A stretch of DNA of 64,000 bases, taken from Bacteroidota bacterium. Lineage in GTDB: Bacteria > Bacteroidota > Bacteroidia > Bacteroidales > Dysgonomonadaceae. Below, piece by piece: positions 32,560 through 41,395 of this stretch. The translations under genes were made by a program, and so were the position numbers. The stretch lies in assembly GCA_023622765.1 (NCBI GenBank), contig JAMNYO010000049.1, forward strand, positions 1 to 64,000, given 5' to 3'. Under the pieces are notes generated by a model that saw nothing but the letters and a program-made list of their open reading frames with translations, did no database searches and was not told where the DNA came from. Position 1 is the stretch's first letter. Every line of letters begins with the position of its first letter.

Positions 32560-32603
32560 CATAAAATATTTGTTTATTATTCATAAAATATTTGTTTGTT
32601 ATT
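32560..32603. repeat. Tandem 22-bp direct repeat, two copies
   Basis: Two adjacent 22-bp units (32560-32581 and 32582-32603), each beginning CATAAAATATTTGTTT, differ by one base (ATTATT versus GTTATT). They lie 59 bases before the lipoprotein gene, in a strongly AT-rich stretch. Confidence 0.8.
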
Positions 32604-32661
32604 GTTTTTTTTATTATGGAGCATTGTTAACAATTTAGTGTCACTTTAATATTAAAAAATC

Positions 32662-33318
32662 ATGAAAAAAAGTATTCCATTTTTAATCACTGTATTATCT
32701 ATATTGATAGTCTCTTGTAGCAATAACGAAGAAAGTCTAATTAACATTGAAAACTCAAATGAAACTTCAATAGAAAGTTTTAACAAATCATTTTCAAACT
32801 TGAGTAATGCCATTGTTTCTCAAGAAGAAAACTTACACAAACTTTTAATTGGAGAAAACTTAAGATCTGGAAGTAATCAAGAATATACTGAAAATCAGAT
32901 TTCAATCATGTCTTCTTTATCTGACAATATTTATGAAGAATCTATCACTTTTTTGAAAGAACTTTCAATTTCTAAAGAGGATATAGAGTTAATTTACGGG
33001 AAAAGCGTTTCAATCAATGAACTATCTAAAGAGGATATTGCAGGGCTTGCCTTATTTTATCACTCCTTTTGTGTGGCAAATGGCATATCATTAGATGGCA
33101 TGAACTTACGAAGCAGTAGCGTAGCCGACTGTTTTCTTGAAGCTACAGGAATTGCGGCGGGAGTTGCAATAATTGGAGCTCTATCTGGAAAAGCAATTGG
33201 AAGAGCAGGTACAAAAGCAATTATTAAAGCTGCAGCAAGAATAGGTGGACGAACTTTAGGTGGAATAGGTCTAGCTCTAATGGCAGCAGAATTTACCTAT
33301 TGTATGCTAACAAACTAA
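32662..33318 (+). CDS. Hypothetical lipoprotein with glycine-zipper-like hydrophobic C-terminus
   Basis: A 218-residue protein that I do not recognise. It has a lipoprotein signal (MKKSIPFLITVLSILIVSC, Cys19), a helical, Asn/Ser/Glu-rich middle (about 20-150), and a C-terminal hydrophobic, Gly/Ala-rich stretch (about 160-218). That stretch contains GxxxG-like spacing (GIAAGVAIIGALSGKAIGRA) and two flanking Cys (about 156 and 215). Such ends can insert into membranes, as in some bacteriocins, but no homology is evident. The gene is clearly more AT-rich than its neighbours, suggesting transfer. A small membrane-protein gene starts 5 bp downstream. Confidence 0.65.
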   Translation: MKKSIPFLITVLSILIVSCSNNEESLINIENSNETSIESFNKSFSNLSNAIVSQEENLHKLLIGENLRSGSNQEYTENQISIMSSLSDNIYEESITFLKELSISKEDIELIYGKSVSINELSKEDIAGLALFYHSFCVANGISLDGMNLRSSSVADCFLEATGIAAGVAIIGALSGKAIGRAGTKAIIKAAARIGGRTLGGIGLALMAAEFTYCMLTN

Positions 33319-33323
33319 ATATT

Positions 33324-33575
33324 ATGAACAAGGTTAATATTTTTGATAGATTTTTCTATTCCAATATATTTATTGCATGGTTATTGTTTGGCACAATGAT
33401 AAGTTTGTATGCCATATTTAGATTTTCTGATTTTTCAATCAAAAATATTGGCACCTTTATTTTATGCATTGCATCAATTACATTCATCATACAAAGCAGA
33501 AAACAGGGTAATATCAACTGGTTGGCAAAATACATCTTTCTTTTGGCAATTATTTTTTTACGTACAGTTTTTTAA
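33324..33575 (+). CDS. Small three-helix membrane protein
   Basis: An 83-residue protein with three predicted membrane helices (about 13-33, 41-60, 65-82) and short polar loops (RFSDFSIK, SRKQGNIN). I do not recognise the family. The start was taken at ATG 33324 (MNKVNIFDRFF), leaving a 5-base gap to the preceding lipoprotein gene; an upstream in-frame start at 33300 would overlap it. The close coupling and equal AT-richness suggest the two came together. If the lipoprotein is a membrane-active toxin, this could be its immunity protein. That is speculation from gene arrangement only. Confidence 0.6.
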   Translation: MNKVNIFDRFFYSNIFIAWLLFGTMISLYAIFRFSDFSIKNIGTFILCIASITFIIQSRKQGNINWLAKYIFLLAIIFLRTVF

Positions 33576-33596
33576 CAATTTACCCCTTTACTTGGA

Positions 33597-33887
33597 ATGG
33601 GAGGCCCGTTCGAGCGGCTACGAACCGATGAAAGCGGGATATGTTACTCGCTTTACTATTACAACCGCTTTTTCATGCAACCCGACCTTGTCAAACAACT
33701 GGCCGTCGATGGGATCGTACCCACGCCACAAGCCATCAGGGACCGAATCTATCCCTATACAACCGAGGTTTACACGGCAATTCGCGCCGATACGGGAAAA
33801 AACACCAACGCATACAAGTTATACCGGCTTCTTTGCTCCGATAAGGCGAAAACGATCATCGCGGAGAGCGGTTACGTACCCAGGTAA
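33597..33887 (+). pseudogene. C-terminal fragment of a PstS-like phosphate-binding protein
   Basis: This stretch encodes about 96 residues resembling the C-terminal part of PstS-type periplasmic substrate-binding proteins: ESGICYSLYYYNRFFMQPDL, then VDGIVPTPQAIRDRIYPYTT, and the ending YKLYRLLCSDKAKTIIAESG before VPR. The signal peptide and N-terminal lobe are missing; the sequence just upstream is the AT-rich island. It is probably the remnant of a longer gene cut by that island's arrival. A new short gene starting at 33597 is unlikely because half a binding protein cannot fold around a ligand. Base composition returns to the higher GC of the chromosome exactly where the homology begins. Confidence 0.75.
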
Positions 33888-35286
33888 GGTGCTAAAAACC
33901 ATACAAGCCCATTCATGACAAAGTGGGCAAACAAAGAAAAGGAACGGTAAATTCGCGATGAAGAATTTAAAGACAATTTTTTAGAATCTCTCTTGCCACG
34001 TCGCCCGTTACATTTCGGTTTTCGCCAAAGGCAACACCTCTTTCGTTAAACCTTTTAGCGATGATTTCGATGGTCTCGTTCCCGATATTTAGTTCCGATA
34101 AACGGGTTGTCAAGCCCAACGAACGATAAAACTGTTCGGTTTTTTCAATCGCTTTCTCTGCGCGTGCCTGATCGCTACCTTCGGTTATATTGAAAATTCG
34201 TTCGGCATATTGCACCAATTTGGCCTGTTTCTGTTCCCGAAGCACGCGTAATGTTGCCGGGAAAACAATCGCGAGTGAATGCCCATGAGTAACACCGTGT
34301 AGCGCGGTTAACTCGTGTCCGATTTGATGCGTTGCCCAATCTTGCGTGATTCCCATACGGATAAAATCATTGAGAGCCAGTGTGGCGGCGAGCATATAGT
34401 CAGCCATCAAATCGTAATCTTGGAGATTTTCTTTAATTTTTGGAGCAATTTCAATAATCGAAAGCATCAAGCCTTCCGCCCAACGATCCATTATTCGAGA
34501 CTGTCCAGGCGTGGTTAAATATTGCTCCAAAACGTGCGAATAGGCATCTGCCAATCCACAAGCAATTTGATGTTCTGAAAGCGAATAGGTTACTTCGGGG
34601 TCTAAAATTGAAAACCTGGGGTAATCGCCACCAAACGAATATTTCTCTTGTGTTTCGCCACGAGAAATGACCGCTCCGCCATTCATTTCGGAACCCGTCG
34701 CGGGGACAGTCATCACGGAGGCAAACGGAATTTGTGTTTCAGCAATGCCGCTCAAGACAATATCCCACGCGTCTTTACCTGATGCTATGCCGGCCGCTAC
34801 AAGCTTGGTCCCGTCCAACACCGAGCCGCCACCGACGGCAAGCAGGAAATTGATGTTTTTTTCTTTTCCCAACACAATGGCTTTTCTCAAAGTTTCCACT
34901 TTCGGGTTGGCTTCAATTCCCCAAAACTCAATGTATTCGCGTCCTTCAAGTGATGCTGTAACTTGTTTGTAAACACCGTTCTTTTTCACGCTTCCACCGC
35001 CGAACGTAATCATTAAATTCACATCGGTCGGAATTAACTCGGTTAATTTGGATATTTGCCCTTTTCCGAAAACAAGTTTGGTGGGATTCTGAAAGATAAA
35101 GTTTTTCATATTTTACTGTTTTTGTTTCTTGTAACACCAAAGTTAAAAAAACACGCGTTATTCAGGGAAAATTAGGGGTGAAATATAATAAACCAGGTAT
35201 TAGTTTTCATATTCTGCAAGCTAAGATTCGTTTGAATTTGTAATTGAAGAGAACAGTACGTGCCTATGCAAGGTTTTTAGCACCTT
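33886..35286. repeat. 15-bp inverted repeats flanking the YqhD-like gene
   Basis: AAGGTGCTAAAAACC at 33886-33900 and its exact reverse complement GGTTTTTAGCACCTT at 35272-35286 bracket the alcohol dehydrogenase gene. A direct copy of TAAAAACCATACA follows the left repeat (33893-33905) and recurs at 35302-35314 inside the end of the phosphatase gene. No transposase is present between them. Confidence 0.6.
33967..35109 (-). CDS. Iron-containing alcohol dehydrogenase, YqhD-like
   Basis: A 380-residue NADPH-dependent aldehyde reductase of the YqhD/BdhA group of family III (iron/zinc) alcohol dehydrogenases, matching the E. coli YqhD pattern almost end to end. The N-terminal nucleotide-binding text is VLITYGGGSVKK-like (LMITFGGGSVKKNG), with GGGSVLDGTK further on. 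Metal ligands are in DAYSHVLEQY (Asp, His) and HELTALHGVTHGHSLAI (two His). Such enzymes clear short-chain aldehydes, often products of lipid peroxidation. The gene is flanked by 15-bp inverted repeats and stands apart from its neighbours, with 190 bases to the alkaline phosphatase gene. Confidence 0.95.
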   Translation of the reverse strand: MKNFIFQNPTKLVFGKGQISKLTELIPTDVNLMITFGGGSVKKNGVYKQVTASLEGREYIEFWGIEANPKVETLRKAIVLGKEKNINFLLAVGGGSVLDGTKLVAAGIASGKDAWDIVLSGIAETQIPFASVMTVPATGSEMNGGAVISRGETQEKYSFGGDYPRFSILDPEVTYSLSEHQIACGLADAYSHVLEQYLTTPGQSRIMDRWAEGLMLSIIEIAPKIKENLQDYDLMADYMLAATLALNDFIRMGITQDWATHQIGHELTALHGVTHGHSLAIVFPATLRVLREQKQAKLVQYAERIFNITEGSDQARAEKAIEKTEQFYRSLGLTTRLSELNIGNETIEIIAKRFNERGVAFGENRNVTGDVAREILKNCL

Positions 35287-35293
35287 GCATAGG
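35263..35293. other. Strong hairpin between alkaline phosphatase and YqhD-like genes
   Basis: An 11-bp perfect stem CCTATGCAAGG/CCTTGCATAGG with a 9-base loop (tttttagca), just downstream of the alkaline phosphatase stop. No T-run follows on either side, so it may be an mRNA 3'-end stabiliser or a factor-dependent terminator. Confidence 0.55.
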
Positions 35294-35300
35294 TAAGAAA

Positions 35301-36386
35301 TTAAAAACCATACAGCGCCAACAGTTTGGCGAAGATCTCCGTGTTCTCGTATAGTCCCGCGAACTGCTCTGCCCCGGCCCCGTACGCGAACACGGGAACC
35401 ATAACGGAAGTATGCCCGGTGGTCGCGAAGGTACCTTCCACCTCACCAGTCGACAAATCACCACCGGTAAGCGCCATACCTCCCGTTTCGTGATCCGCTG
35501 TGATAACGACCAGCGTGTTTGGGTCTTGGTCCGCATAATCGAATGCTACCTTGATCGCCCGATCGAAGTCGAGCATCTCGTTCACAACGGCTTCAGTATC
35601 GTTCCCGTGACCCGCCCAATCAATTTGCGATCCTTCCACCATTAAAAAAAAGCCTTTATCGTTTCCCTTTAGCAAGTTGATCGCGGACTCCACGCTTTCG
35701 GGAAGAAACTCACCCCTCTCTGGGTAAGATGCCGGATGCTCATCCGCCACGAGTGCCGCTAATCTTCCTTCTGCCACCTCCTTAACTTCATCCATCGTGA
35801 AAGCCAGTTGAAACCCCTTCTCGGCAAGTTTCGGCAATAGGTCTACACTATCTGAACGGTTGTTGAAATAGCGCTTACCACCCCCGATAAAAAGAGTGAT
35901 ATCGGAATTAAGAAAGTCGACGGCGATCTCCTCCTGCATACCGCGCTTGGGCTGGTGTGCAACGAACGATGCCGGCGTGGCGTGCGTGATCGCGCAACTG
36001 GCTATCACACCAGTAGAGAGACCATTTTCGGCCGCGTACTCGAGAATCGATTTTACCGGGTTACCATCAGGATCAACACCGATAGCCCCGTTGTTCGTTT
36101 TTGTTCCCGTAGCGATGGCTGTACCACCGGCTGCCGAATCGGTGATATAGCTATTGGCTGAGTACGTTTTCGAAAGCCCTACGAATTGGCTCCGTTCAAG
36201 GTAAAGCGACCCTTTATTAGCCGTCATACCGGCGTAAACCTGGCTTACCCCCATGCCATCGCCAATCATGAGGATTACATTTTTAACTTGCAGTTTTTCT
36301 TCTTGTACCTTCGATTTTTGATCTGAAGTGCATTGACAAAACAAGATTGATACAAGAAGGATAAGTGACAATTGAATTCGTTTCAT
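35301..36386 (-). CDS. Alkaline phosphatase, secreted
   Basis: A 361-residue phosphomonoesterase of the PhoA family, active in the periplasm on organic phosphate. It has a lipoprotein-like signal (LILLVSILFCQC, Cys about 19). The first metal motif is MIGDGMG. The phosphorylated Ser lies in TDSAAGGTA. The metal-binding segments MVEGSQIDWAGHGND, VVITADHETGGM and GHTSVMVPVFAYG follow. It lacks the long insertions of E. coli PhoA, giving the short form common in Bacteroidota. Regulation by a phosphate-starvation (PhoB) system is plausible, but I found no clear Pho box upstream. A PstS fragment and a Pit transporter elsewhere in the window share the phosphate theme. Confidence 0.95.
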   Translation of the reverse strand: MKRIQLSLILLVSILFCQCTSDQKSKVQEEKLQVKNVILMIGDGMGVSQVYAGMTANKGSLYLERSQFVGLSKTYSANSYITDSAAGGTAIATGTKTNNGAIGVDPDGNPVKSILEYAAENGLSTGVIASCAITHATPASFVAHQPKRGMQEEIAVDFLNSDITLFIGGGKRYFNNRSDSVDLLPKLAEKGFQLAFTMDEVKEVAEGRLAALVADEHPASYPERGEFLPESVESAINLLKGNDKGFFLMVEGSQIDWAGHGNDTEAVVNEMLDFDRAIKVAFDYADQDPNTLVVITADHETGGMALTGGDLSTGEVEGTFATTGHTSVMVPVFAYGAGAEQFAGLYENTEIFAKLLALYGF

Positions 36387-36479
36387 AACCTAAATATTAA
36401 TACAAAAATATCAAGCGTCAAGATAATTTTAAAAGGCAAATATCAAAATTTTAGGGTAATATTCCTAGCGCGTGTTGAC

Positions 36480-37655
36480 CTAATTCTTCAAAAAACCATT
36501 TTTGTCAAGGTGTGCCACGCTCTCGATAAGCATGCATCCGCTTAGCTGTTCAGTCAATCCAGTGGTGTTACCCGGCTTTTGTCGCCAATTTGGGCTAAAA
36601 AGAACAGTAGGAAGAGTTGTCCCTTGCGTCCACAAGGTCTCGGCATTGAGCTCTATAAATTGAAGAAAGCGACGTTGCATAGAAACATCCAACCGTTTTT
36701 GCTGGACAAGCAGGGTAAAATACCTTACAAAAATGCCCTTAAATAATCCCCCATCATCTCCACCTTCATTTTTTAAGATGGAGTTTTCAACCAAGCTGCT
36801 GATCGTGTAATTGGCAGCCAGGATCGCATCATCCAGGTAAGATTGTTCATGGAACAGTTGATGCAGTTCAACCGCTGCCCCGATAAAGGTTCCTTGATTG
36901 TAGGTGAAAATCCAATCTTTTTTGATAAACCCGGTACGTGAATCTACGTTGTCCCACACGGCACCATTAATAGGATTTACCAGGGTTGATTTCAACCATT
37001 CGTAAATCTTGACAGCCCATTGCCTGTTCTCTTCTTCTCCAAATTCTTTATAAAGACGAGCGGCCAATATGGCCGCCGGACCGTTAGAACAAGCGTTTTT
37101 ACTCCAACTTTGGCTTCTCCTCCACGCTATACCACCGCCAGCATTCTCATTCCACCCCTTCTTGATATATTCCCAGATCTCCAATACCGCGTTTTTATAC
37201 TTCACATCGCCAGTAGCTTTGTAGGATCGAAGCTGAGCGAGCGCGATCCACTCCATGTCATCGTAAAACTCGTTGTTCCAGTTGTTCCCATTTTTTTTCT
37301 TTACCCCTTGGAACCACTGATCCATATAATATCGGTAGGCAGTATCACCGGTTCGTTCATAGGCGTCAATCATCACGTCCAACGCATGCGCGTTAGGCCA
37401 ATATTGGAAAAAAAAGTTCCCGTTGTTATCGGTATTGAAGTAACTTCCATCCCTGTTCCAGAACTGGGTAATTAAAGCCCTGCTGCTCGCGTTCGCGGCA
37501 GCTTGCCAACCAATTATCACCTCCTCGTCACCTTTCTCCGGAAGTGGGAGTTCATCCCTATCACATGCCCAATAAAAGGGAATGATAAAGAGCAGCCAGT
37601 AAATTATCTTCTTGAACTCCACGGTTGAAAATTGCCCGATTGCTAAACCGTGCAT
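36480..37655 (-). CDS. Glycoside hydrolase family 76 lipoprotein (alpha-1,6-mannanase-like)
   Basis: A 391-residue surface enzyme of the GH76 (alpha/alpha)6 barrel, which cleaves alpha-1,6-mannan backbones of fungal walls. The catalytic Asp pair is in YDDMEWIALA. Repeating helix-pair text (AWRRSQSWSKNACSNGPAAI, DKDWIFTYNQGTFIGA-type) supports the barrel. The lipoprotein signal is IIYWLLFIIPFYWAC. Start choice is uncertain: TTG 37670, ATG 37655 (used here) and GTG 37622 are in frame. The last gives the cleanest signal peptide. It abuts the Gfo/Idh gene stop (37667) and is surely translated from the same message, so the two probably act on the same glycan. Confidence 0.88.
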   Translation of the reverse strand: MHGLAIGQFSTVEFKKIIYWLLFIIPFYWACDRDELPLPEKGDEEVIIGWQAAANASSRALITQFWNRDGSYFNTDNNGNFFFQYWPNAHALDVMIDAYERTGDTAYRYYMDQWFQGVKKKNGNNWNNEFYDDMEWIALAQLRSYKATGDVKYKNAVLEIWEYIKKGWNENAGGGIAWRRSQSWSKNACSNGPAAILAARLYKEFGEEENRQWAVKIYEWLKSTLVNPINGAVWDNVDSRTGFIKKDWIFTYNQGTFIGAAVELHQLFHEQSYLDDAILAANYTISSLVENSILKNEGGDDGGLFKGIFVRYFTLLVQQKRLDVSMQRRFLQFIELNAETLWTQGTTLPTVLFSPNWRQKPGNTTGLTEQLSGCMLIESVAHLDKNGFLKN

Positions 37656-37666
37656 AAAGAAACCAT

Positions 37667-38980
37667 TCAAATAAGGGTTAACCTATTTGAATCCCATTTA
37701 ACGGCTTCTCCCCTCGAATAGCTCTCGAAACATAACAGCGCGGGCGCAGACGAACGAACGCCAAAATTAACATCCGCTACGATGGGTTTGTTGTTACGTA
37801 TCCCGTCAAAAAAGTTGAGGAAATGGTGATAATGGCCTCCTCGATACCCTTCCACAGCGTGGAACACATATTCCCTGGGAGAGACCTTTGTTACAACTCC
37901 GAAATAAGGACCCACTTGATCCCCAATCTGTACTTGGCGCTCATCCAGGTCATACGTGGTCTTTAGGGTCACCTCATTCCATCCCACCTGCAGGGCTCCC
38001 CTTGAACCGATGATATCAAAACCGGTGCTCCCCCACTTTTTGGATATTCCATCCACGTAGTTAGCGCCCATCGAAAGCGTAAACGCACCCAAGTCGTTCC
38101 GATCGGGGTAATCCAAGTATCCCAACATAATATCCGGTGTATCCCTCGATCCGTTCGTGTAATGGTGAATACCACCTGTAGTGTAAACCTTATCGGGACC
38201 AATCGCATCCATGATATAGTGGACACTAGCTATCACATGTACGAATAGGTCACCGGCAATGGTTGTACCGTAATCCTTCCAGTTTCTCCAGGCGAAAAAT
38301 TTCTGAGCGTCAAATGGTATATCGGGAGCATTCCCTAAAAACTGTTTCCACCAGATAGACTCTGGGCTCGCATCGGCAGGCGGACTATAAGGCTTTAACG
38401 AACCGGGTGCGCCCGTGAACTGTCCATCGACCCGATTCACCTTACCAATAAGCCCACTCTGAACAATGACCTTCGCAATCTTATTACCTACCGAAGCCAT
38501 TCCTTGGCTACCTATCTGAAAAAAGGTTTTGTTTTGCCGTTGAGCGTCTATAAGCTCTTGTCCTTCATGTAACTTATGAATTATCGGCTTTTCGCAATAT
38601 ACATGCTTACCCGCTTTCATCGCATCCATAGCTATAGCATGGTGCCAATGATCCGGGGTAGCGATAATTACGACATCCACGTCGTTAAGTGCTAAAATTT
38701 CCCGATAATCCTTTGCAGTGAAGAGGTGGTTGCCCCACCGCTTTTTCGCATCTTCCAAACGCTTGTCATATAAATCACATACACCCACCAGCTTTATCCC
38801 ATCAATCGATAACGCGGTGTTCGTATCTGACGTACCCATTCCACCAGCACCTATCAAGGCAATCTGAATATTAGAATTAAAAGACGCCACCCGATTTCGT
38901 GAGTAGAGGATGGAATTAGGTACGGTAAACAGAGTGGATCCAATCGCTGCCCGTTTAATAAATTCTCTTCGGTTAATCAT
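37667..38980 (-). CDS. Gfo/Idh/MocA family oxidoreductase with twin-arginine-type signal
   Basis: A 437-residue NAD(P)-dependent oxidoreductase. The N-terminus NRREFIKRAAIGSTLFTVP looks like a twin-arginine export signal. The Rossmann motif is ALIGAGGMGTSD, with the family EKP in AGKHVYCEKPIIHK. The C-terminal domain (about 170-437) fits the GFO_IDH_MocA_C pattern. Its close relatives include GH109-type enzymes and sugar dehydrogenases; the substrate is unknown. It precedes and overlaps the GH76 gene in an operon, which suggests work on mannan-derived sugars. A cofactor-loaded exported protein would need Tat export, consistent with the RR motif. Confidence 0.92.
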   Translation of the reverse strand: MINRREFIKRAAIGSTLFTVPNSILYSRNRVASFNSNIQIALIGAGGMGTSDTNTALSIDGIKLVGVCDLYDKRLEDAKKRWGNHLFTAKDYREILALNDVDVVIIATPDHWHHAIAMDAMKAGKHVYCEKPIIHKLHEGQELIDAQRQNKTFFQIGSQGMASVGNKIAKVIVQSGLIGKVNRVDGQFTGAPGSLKPYSPPADASPESIWWKQFLGNAPDIPFDAQKFFAWRNWKDYGTTIAGDLFVHVIASVHYIMDAIGPDKVYTTGGIHHYTNGSRDTPDIMLGYLDYPDRNDLGAFTLSMGANYVDGISKKWGSTGFDIIGSRGALQVGWNEVTLKTTYDLDERQVQIGDQVGPYFGVVTKVSPREYVFHAVEGYRGGHYHHFLNFFDGIRNNKPIVADVNFGVRSSAPALLCFESYSRGEAVKWDSNRLTLI

Positions 38981-39065
38981 GTTGGTTCATTTATTAAGTG
39001 AATTTCTTATGAAATGATCTGTTGATTTTATGTTAAGATTTTTTAATGTGACTGAAATGAACAAG

Positions 39066-40169
39066 TCAGACGTTAAACCTAAAATAGATGATATCACCAT
39101 CTTGTACAATATATTCTTTTCCTTCAACGGCCATTTTTCCGGCCTCTTTAACGGCATGTTCGGTGCCGTACATGATGAAATCATCATACTTGATCACTTC
39201 TGCCCTGATAAACCCTCGCTCGAAATCGGTATGAATTAAACCAGCGCATTGTGGTGCCTTACATCCCTTTTTAAAAGTCCAGGCGTGTACTTCCTGAGGT
39301 CCGGTAGTAAAAAAAGTCTGGAGATTCAACAAACGATAAGCAGAGGTAATCAAACGATTCATACCTGATTCCGTTAAACCCAACTCATTAAGAAACTCTT
39401 GCCTCTCCTCATAGGTATCGAGTTCGGCGATTTCCGATTCAATCTTCGCAGCGACCACTAGAATTTCGGCGTTTTCATTTTTTATCGCTTCCCTCACCGC
39501 CTCAACATGGTGATTCCCTTTAACAACACTACTCTCATCCACGTTACACACGTAAAGAACAGGCTTTAAAGTGAGAAGATAAAGATCATCAACCGCTTTT
39601 TGTTCATCTTTGTTATCAAATACAACCGTTCTTGCCGATTCACCCCGCAATAAAACTTCACGTACTTTAGAATAAGCATTAAATGCCACCTTGGCCTCCT
39701 TATCACCACCCGTAATAGCCCTTTTCTCCACTTTTTCGATTCGAGCCTCAATAGTTTCAAGGTCTTTCAATTGCAACTCGGCATCAATAATCTCCTTATC
39801 CCGTACCGGATTAATCGAGCCATCGACATGCGTCACGTTCTCATCTTCAAAACAGCGCAGAATATGTAAAATCGCATTGGTTTCCCGTATATTGGCGAGG
39901 AATTTATTACCCAATCCTTCTCCTTTACTGGCTCCTTTCACCAGACCGGCAATATCCACGATCTCTACCGTTGCGGGTACAACCTTCTGTGGTTTAACCA
40001 ATTCAGCTAAAAGATATAGCCGCTCATCCGGTACAGTAATAACACCTACATTGGGTTCGATAGTACAGAACGGGAAATTAGCCGCTTGCGCTTTCGCGTT
40101 GGATAAACAGTTAAAAAGAGTGGACTTCCCCACGTTTGGAAGTCCCACTATACCACATTTAAGAGACAT
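39066..40169 (-). CDS. ychF: Redox-regulated ATPase YchF
   Basis: A 367-residue Obg-family P-loop ATPase associated with ribosomes and oxidative-stress response. The P-loop GLPNVGKSTLFN is followed by switch and G3 text DIAGLVKGASKGEGLGN, and the specificity region reads NVDE (VCNVDESSVV), as in ATP-preferring YchF. The coiled-coil insert (about 110-200) and the C-terminal TGS domain (about 280-365, TFFTTGPQEVHAWT) are complete. It is intact and of normal length. nadA lies 94 bases upstream on the same strand. Confidence 0.97.
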   Translation of the reverse strand: MSLKCGIVGLPNVGKSTLFNCLSNAKAQAANFPFCTIEPNVGVITVPDERLYLLAELVKPQKVVPATVEIVDIAGLVKGASKGEGLGNKFLANIRETNAILHILRCFEDENVTHVDGSINPVRDKEIIDAELQLKDLETIEARIEKVEKRAITGGDKEAKVAFNAYSKVREVLLRGESARTVVFDNKDEQKAVDDLYLLTLKPVLYVCNVDESSVVKGNHHVEAVREAIKNENAEILVVAAKIESEIAELDTYEERQEFLNELGLTESGMNRLITSAYRLLNLQTFFTTGPQEVHAWTFKKGCKAPQCAGLIHTDFERGFIRAEVIKYDDFIMYGTEHAVKEAGKMAVEGKEYIVQDGDIIYFRFNV

Positions 40170-40263
40170 GTCATCTAAAATTTCAACCGACTGTAGTTAG
40201 AATTACATGAAAAACAAACCAAAAAATGATTTTTTCGCGTTGGCAAAGGTAATAAAATTAATA

Positions 40264-41211
40264 TTACAACCCGTGCTTAGCGGAGATTTCCAACATTCGT
40301 TCAATCGGTTTCACCGCCTTTACCCGAAGTGCCTCATCAATAAAAATTTCTGGCCTTTCGTTTTCAAGACAGAGGTACACTTTCTCCAACGTGTTTAATT
40401 TCATGTAAGAACATTCGTTACAATTGGTATCGGAATCCACGGGACGAGCCGGTATAAACACCTTTCCAGGATTAGCTAGTCGCATTTGATGCAAGATACC
40501 CGGTTCAGTAACCACGATAAACTTTTCATTTTTAGAACGGGTAGCAAATTGAAGTATAGAGGAAGTGGAACCCACATGATCGGCCATCTGCAACAGGTTA
40601 CCGGGACACTCGGGGTGGGCCAATACCAACGCCGATGGGTGCATCTTTTTTAAATCCACTAGACGTTCAACAGAGAACCGCTCGTGAACGTGGCAGCCAC
40701 CATCCCACAACAACATATTCCTTCCGGTAAGCCGATTGATATACCCACCTAAATTCTTATCGGGCCCAAAAATTATTTTTTCATCCCTGGGTAGAGAATC
40801 CACGATCAGCTTGGCGTTAGAAGAAGTAACCACTATATCGGTCAACGCTTTTACAGCAGCGGTGGTATTGACGTACGAAATAACGGTATAATCGGGATGC
40901 GCCTTTACAAACGCTTCAAATGCATCGGCAGGACAACTATCGGCTAACGAACAACCAGCCTCCATATCGGGAATAAACACCCTTTTTTCGGGACTCAATA
41001 TCTTCGCTGTTTCCCCCATGAAGTGTACCCCGCAAAGCACGATCACATCAGCCGTAGTCTTCGCTGCCCACTGAGCCAACACGAGGCTGTCGCCAACGAA
41101 ATCAGCTATATCTTGAACCTCAGACTCTTGATAATAGTGCGCCAAGCTGATTGCCTTCTTCTCTCTTTTTAGTCTGGCTATATTTTTTATTATTTCCTCT
41201 TTTTTCAACAT
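40264..41211 (-). CDS. nadA: Quinolinate synthase A
   Basis: A 315-residue [4Fe-4S] enzyme that condenses iminoaspartate and dihydroxyacetone phosphate in NAD synthesis. Ligand Cys occur in VIVLCGVHFMGETAKILSPE and AHPECPGNLLQMADHVGST, and in the C-terminal NCNECSYMKLNTLEKVYLCL. The typical opening (KREKKAISLAHYYQESEVQD) is present, so the whole protein is intact. nadB and nadC are not in the window. The gene is the last of the minus-strand run and faces a 593-base divergent gap that may hold the replication origin. Confidence 0.96.
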   Translation of the reverse strand: MLKKEEIIKNIARLKREKKAISLAHYYQESEVQDIADFVGDSLVLAQWAAKTTADVIVLCGVHFMGETAKILSPEKRVFIPDMEAGCSLADSCPADAFEAFVKAHPDYTVISYVNTTAAVKALTDIVVTSSNAKLIVDSLPRDEKIIFGPDKNLGGYINRLTGRNMLLWDGGCHVHERFSVERLVDLKKMHPSALVLAHPECPGNLLQMADHVGSTSSILQFATRSKNEKFIVVTEPGILHQMRLANPGKVFIPARPVDSDTNCNECSYMKLNTLEKVYLCLENERPEIFIDEALRVKAVKPIERMLEISAKHGL

Positions 41212-41395
41212 GCTTATTATTTTCTTCTTAAAATTTTTAAATCACTAATGATGGTGATGATGGCCTGTTGAAACTGTTGATTAAAATTACTCGAATCACT
41301 TTGATTATTCGTTATTAAAAATATAATGGAGATCTTCTTGATTTATTAACAGGCAGTAAAAGTATCATTTATTGAAATTCAATTGATTATGAAAG

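Noticed and set aside
33409-33918. 169-residue plus-strand frame overlapping the small membrane protein and the PstS fragment
   Set aside because: It crosses two sequences that each make sense in other frames, and its composition changes abruptly at the island border.
41240-41262. Short trinucleotide run (atgatggtgatgatgg) in the nadA gap
   Set aside because: Too short and imperfect to call a repeat array or coding His run; no start or stop context.
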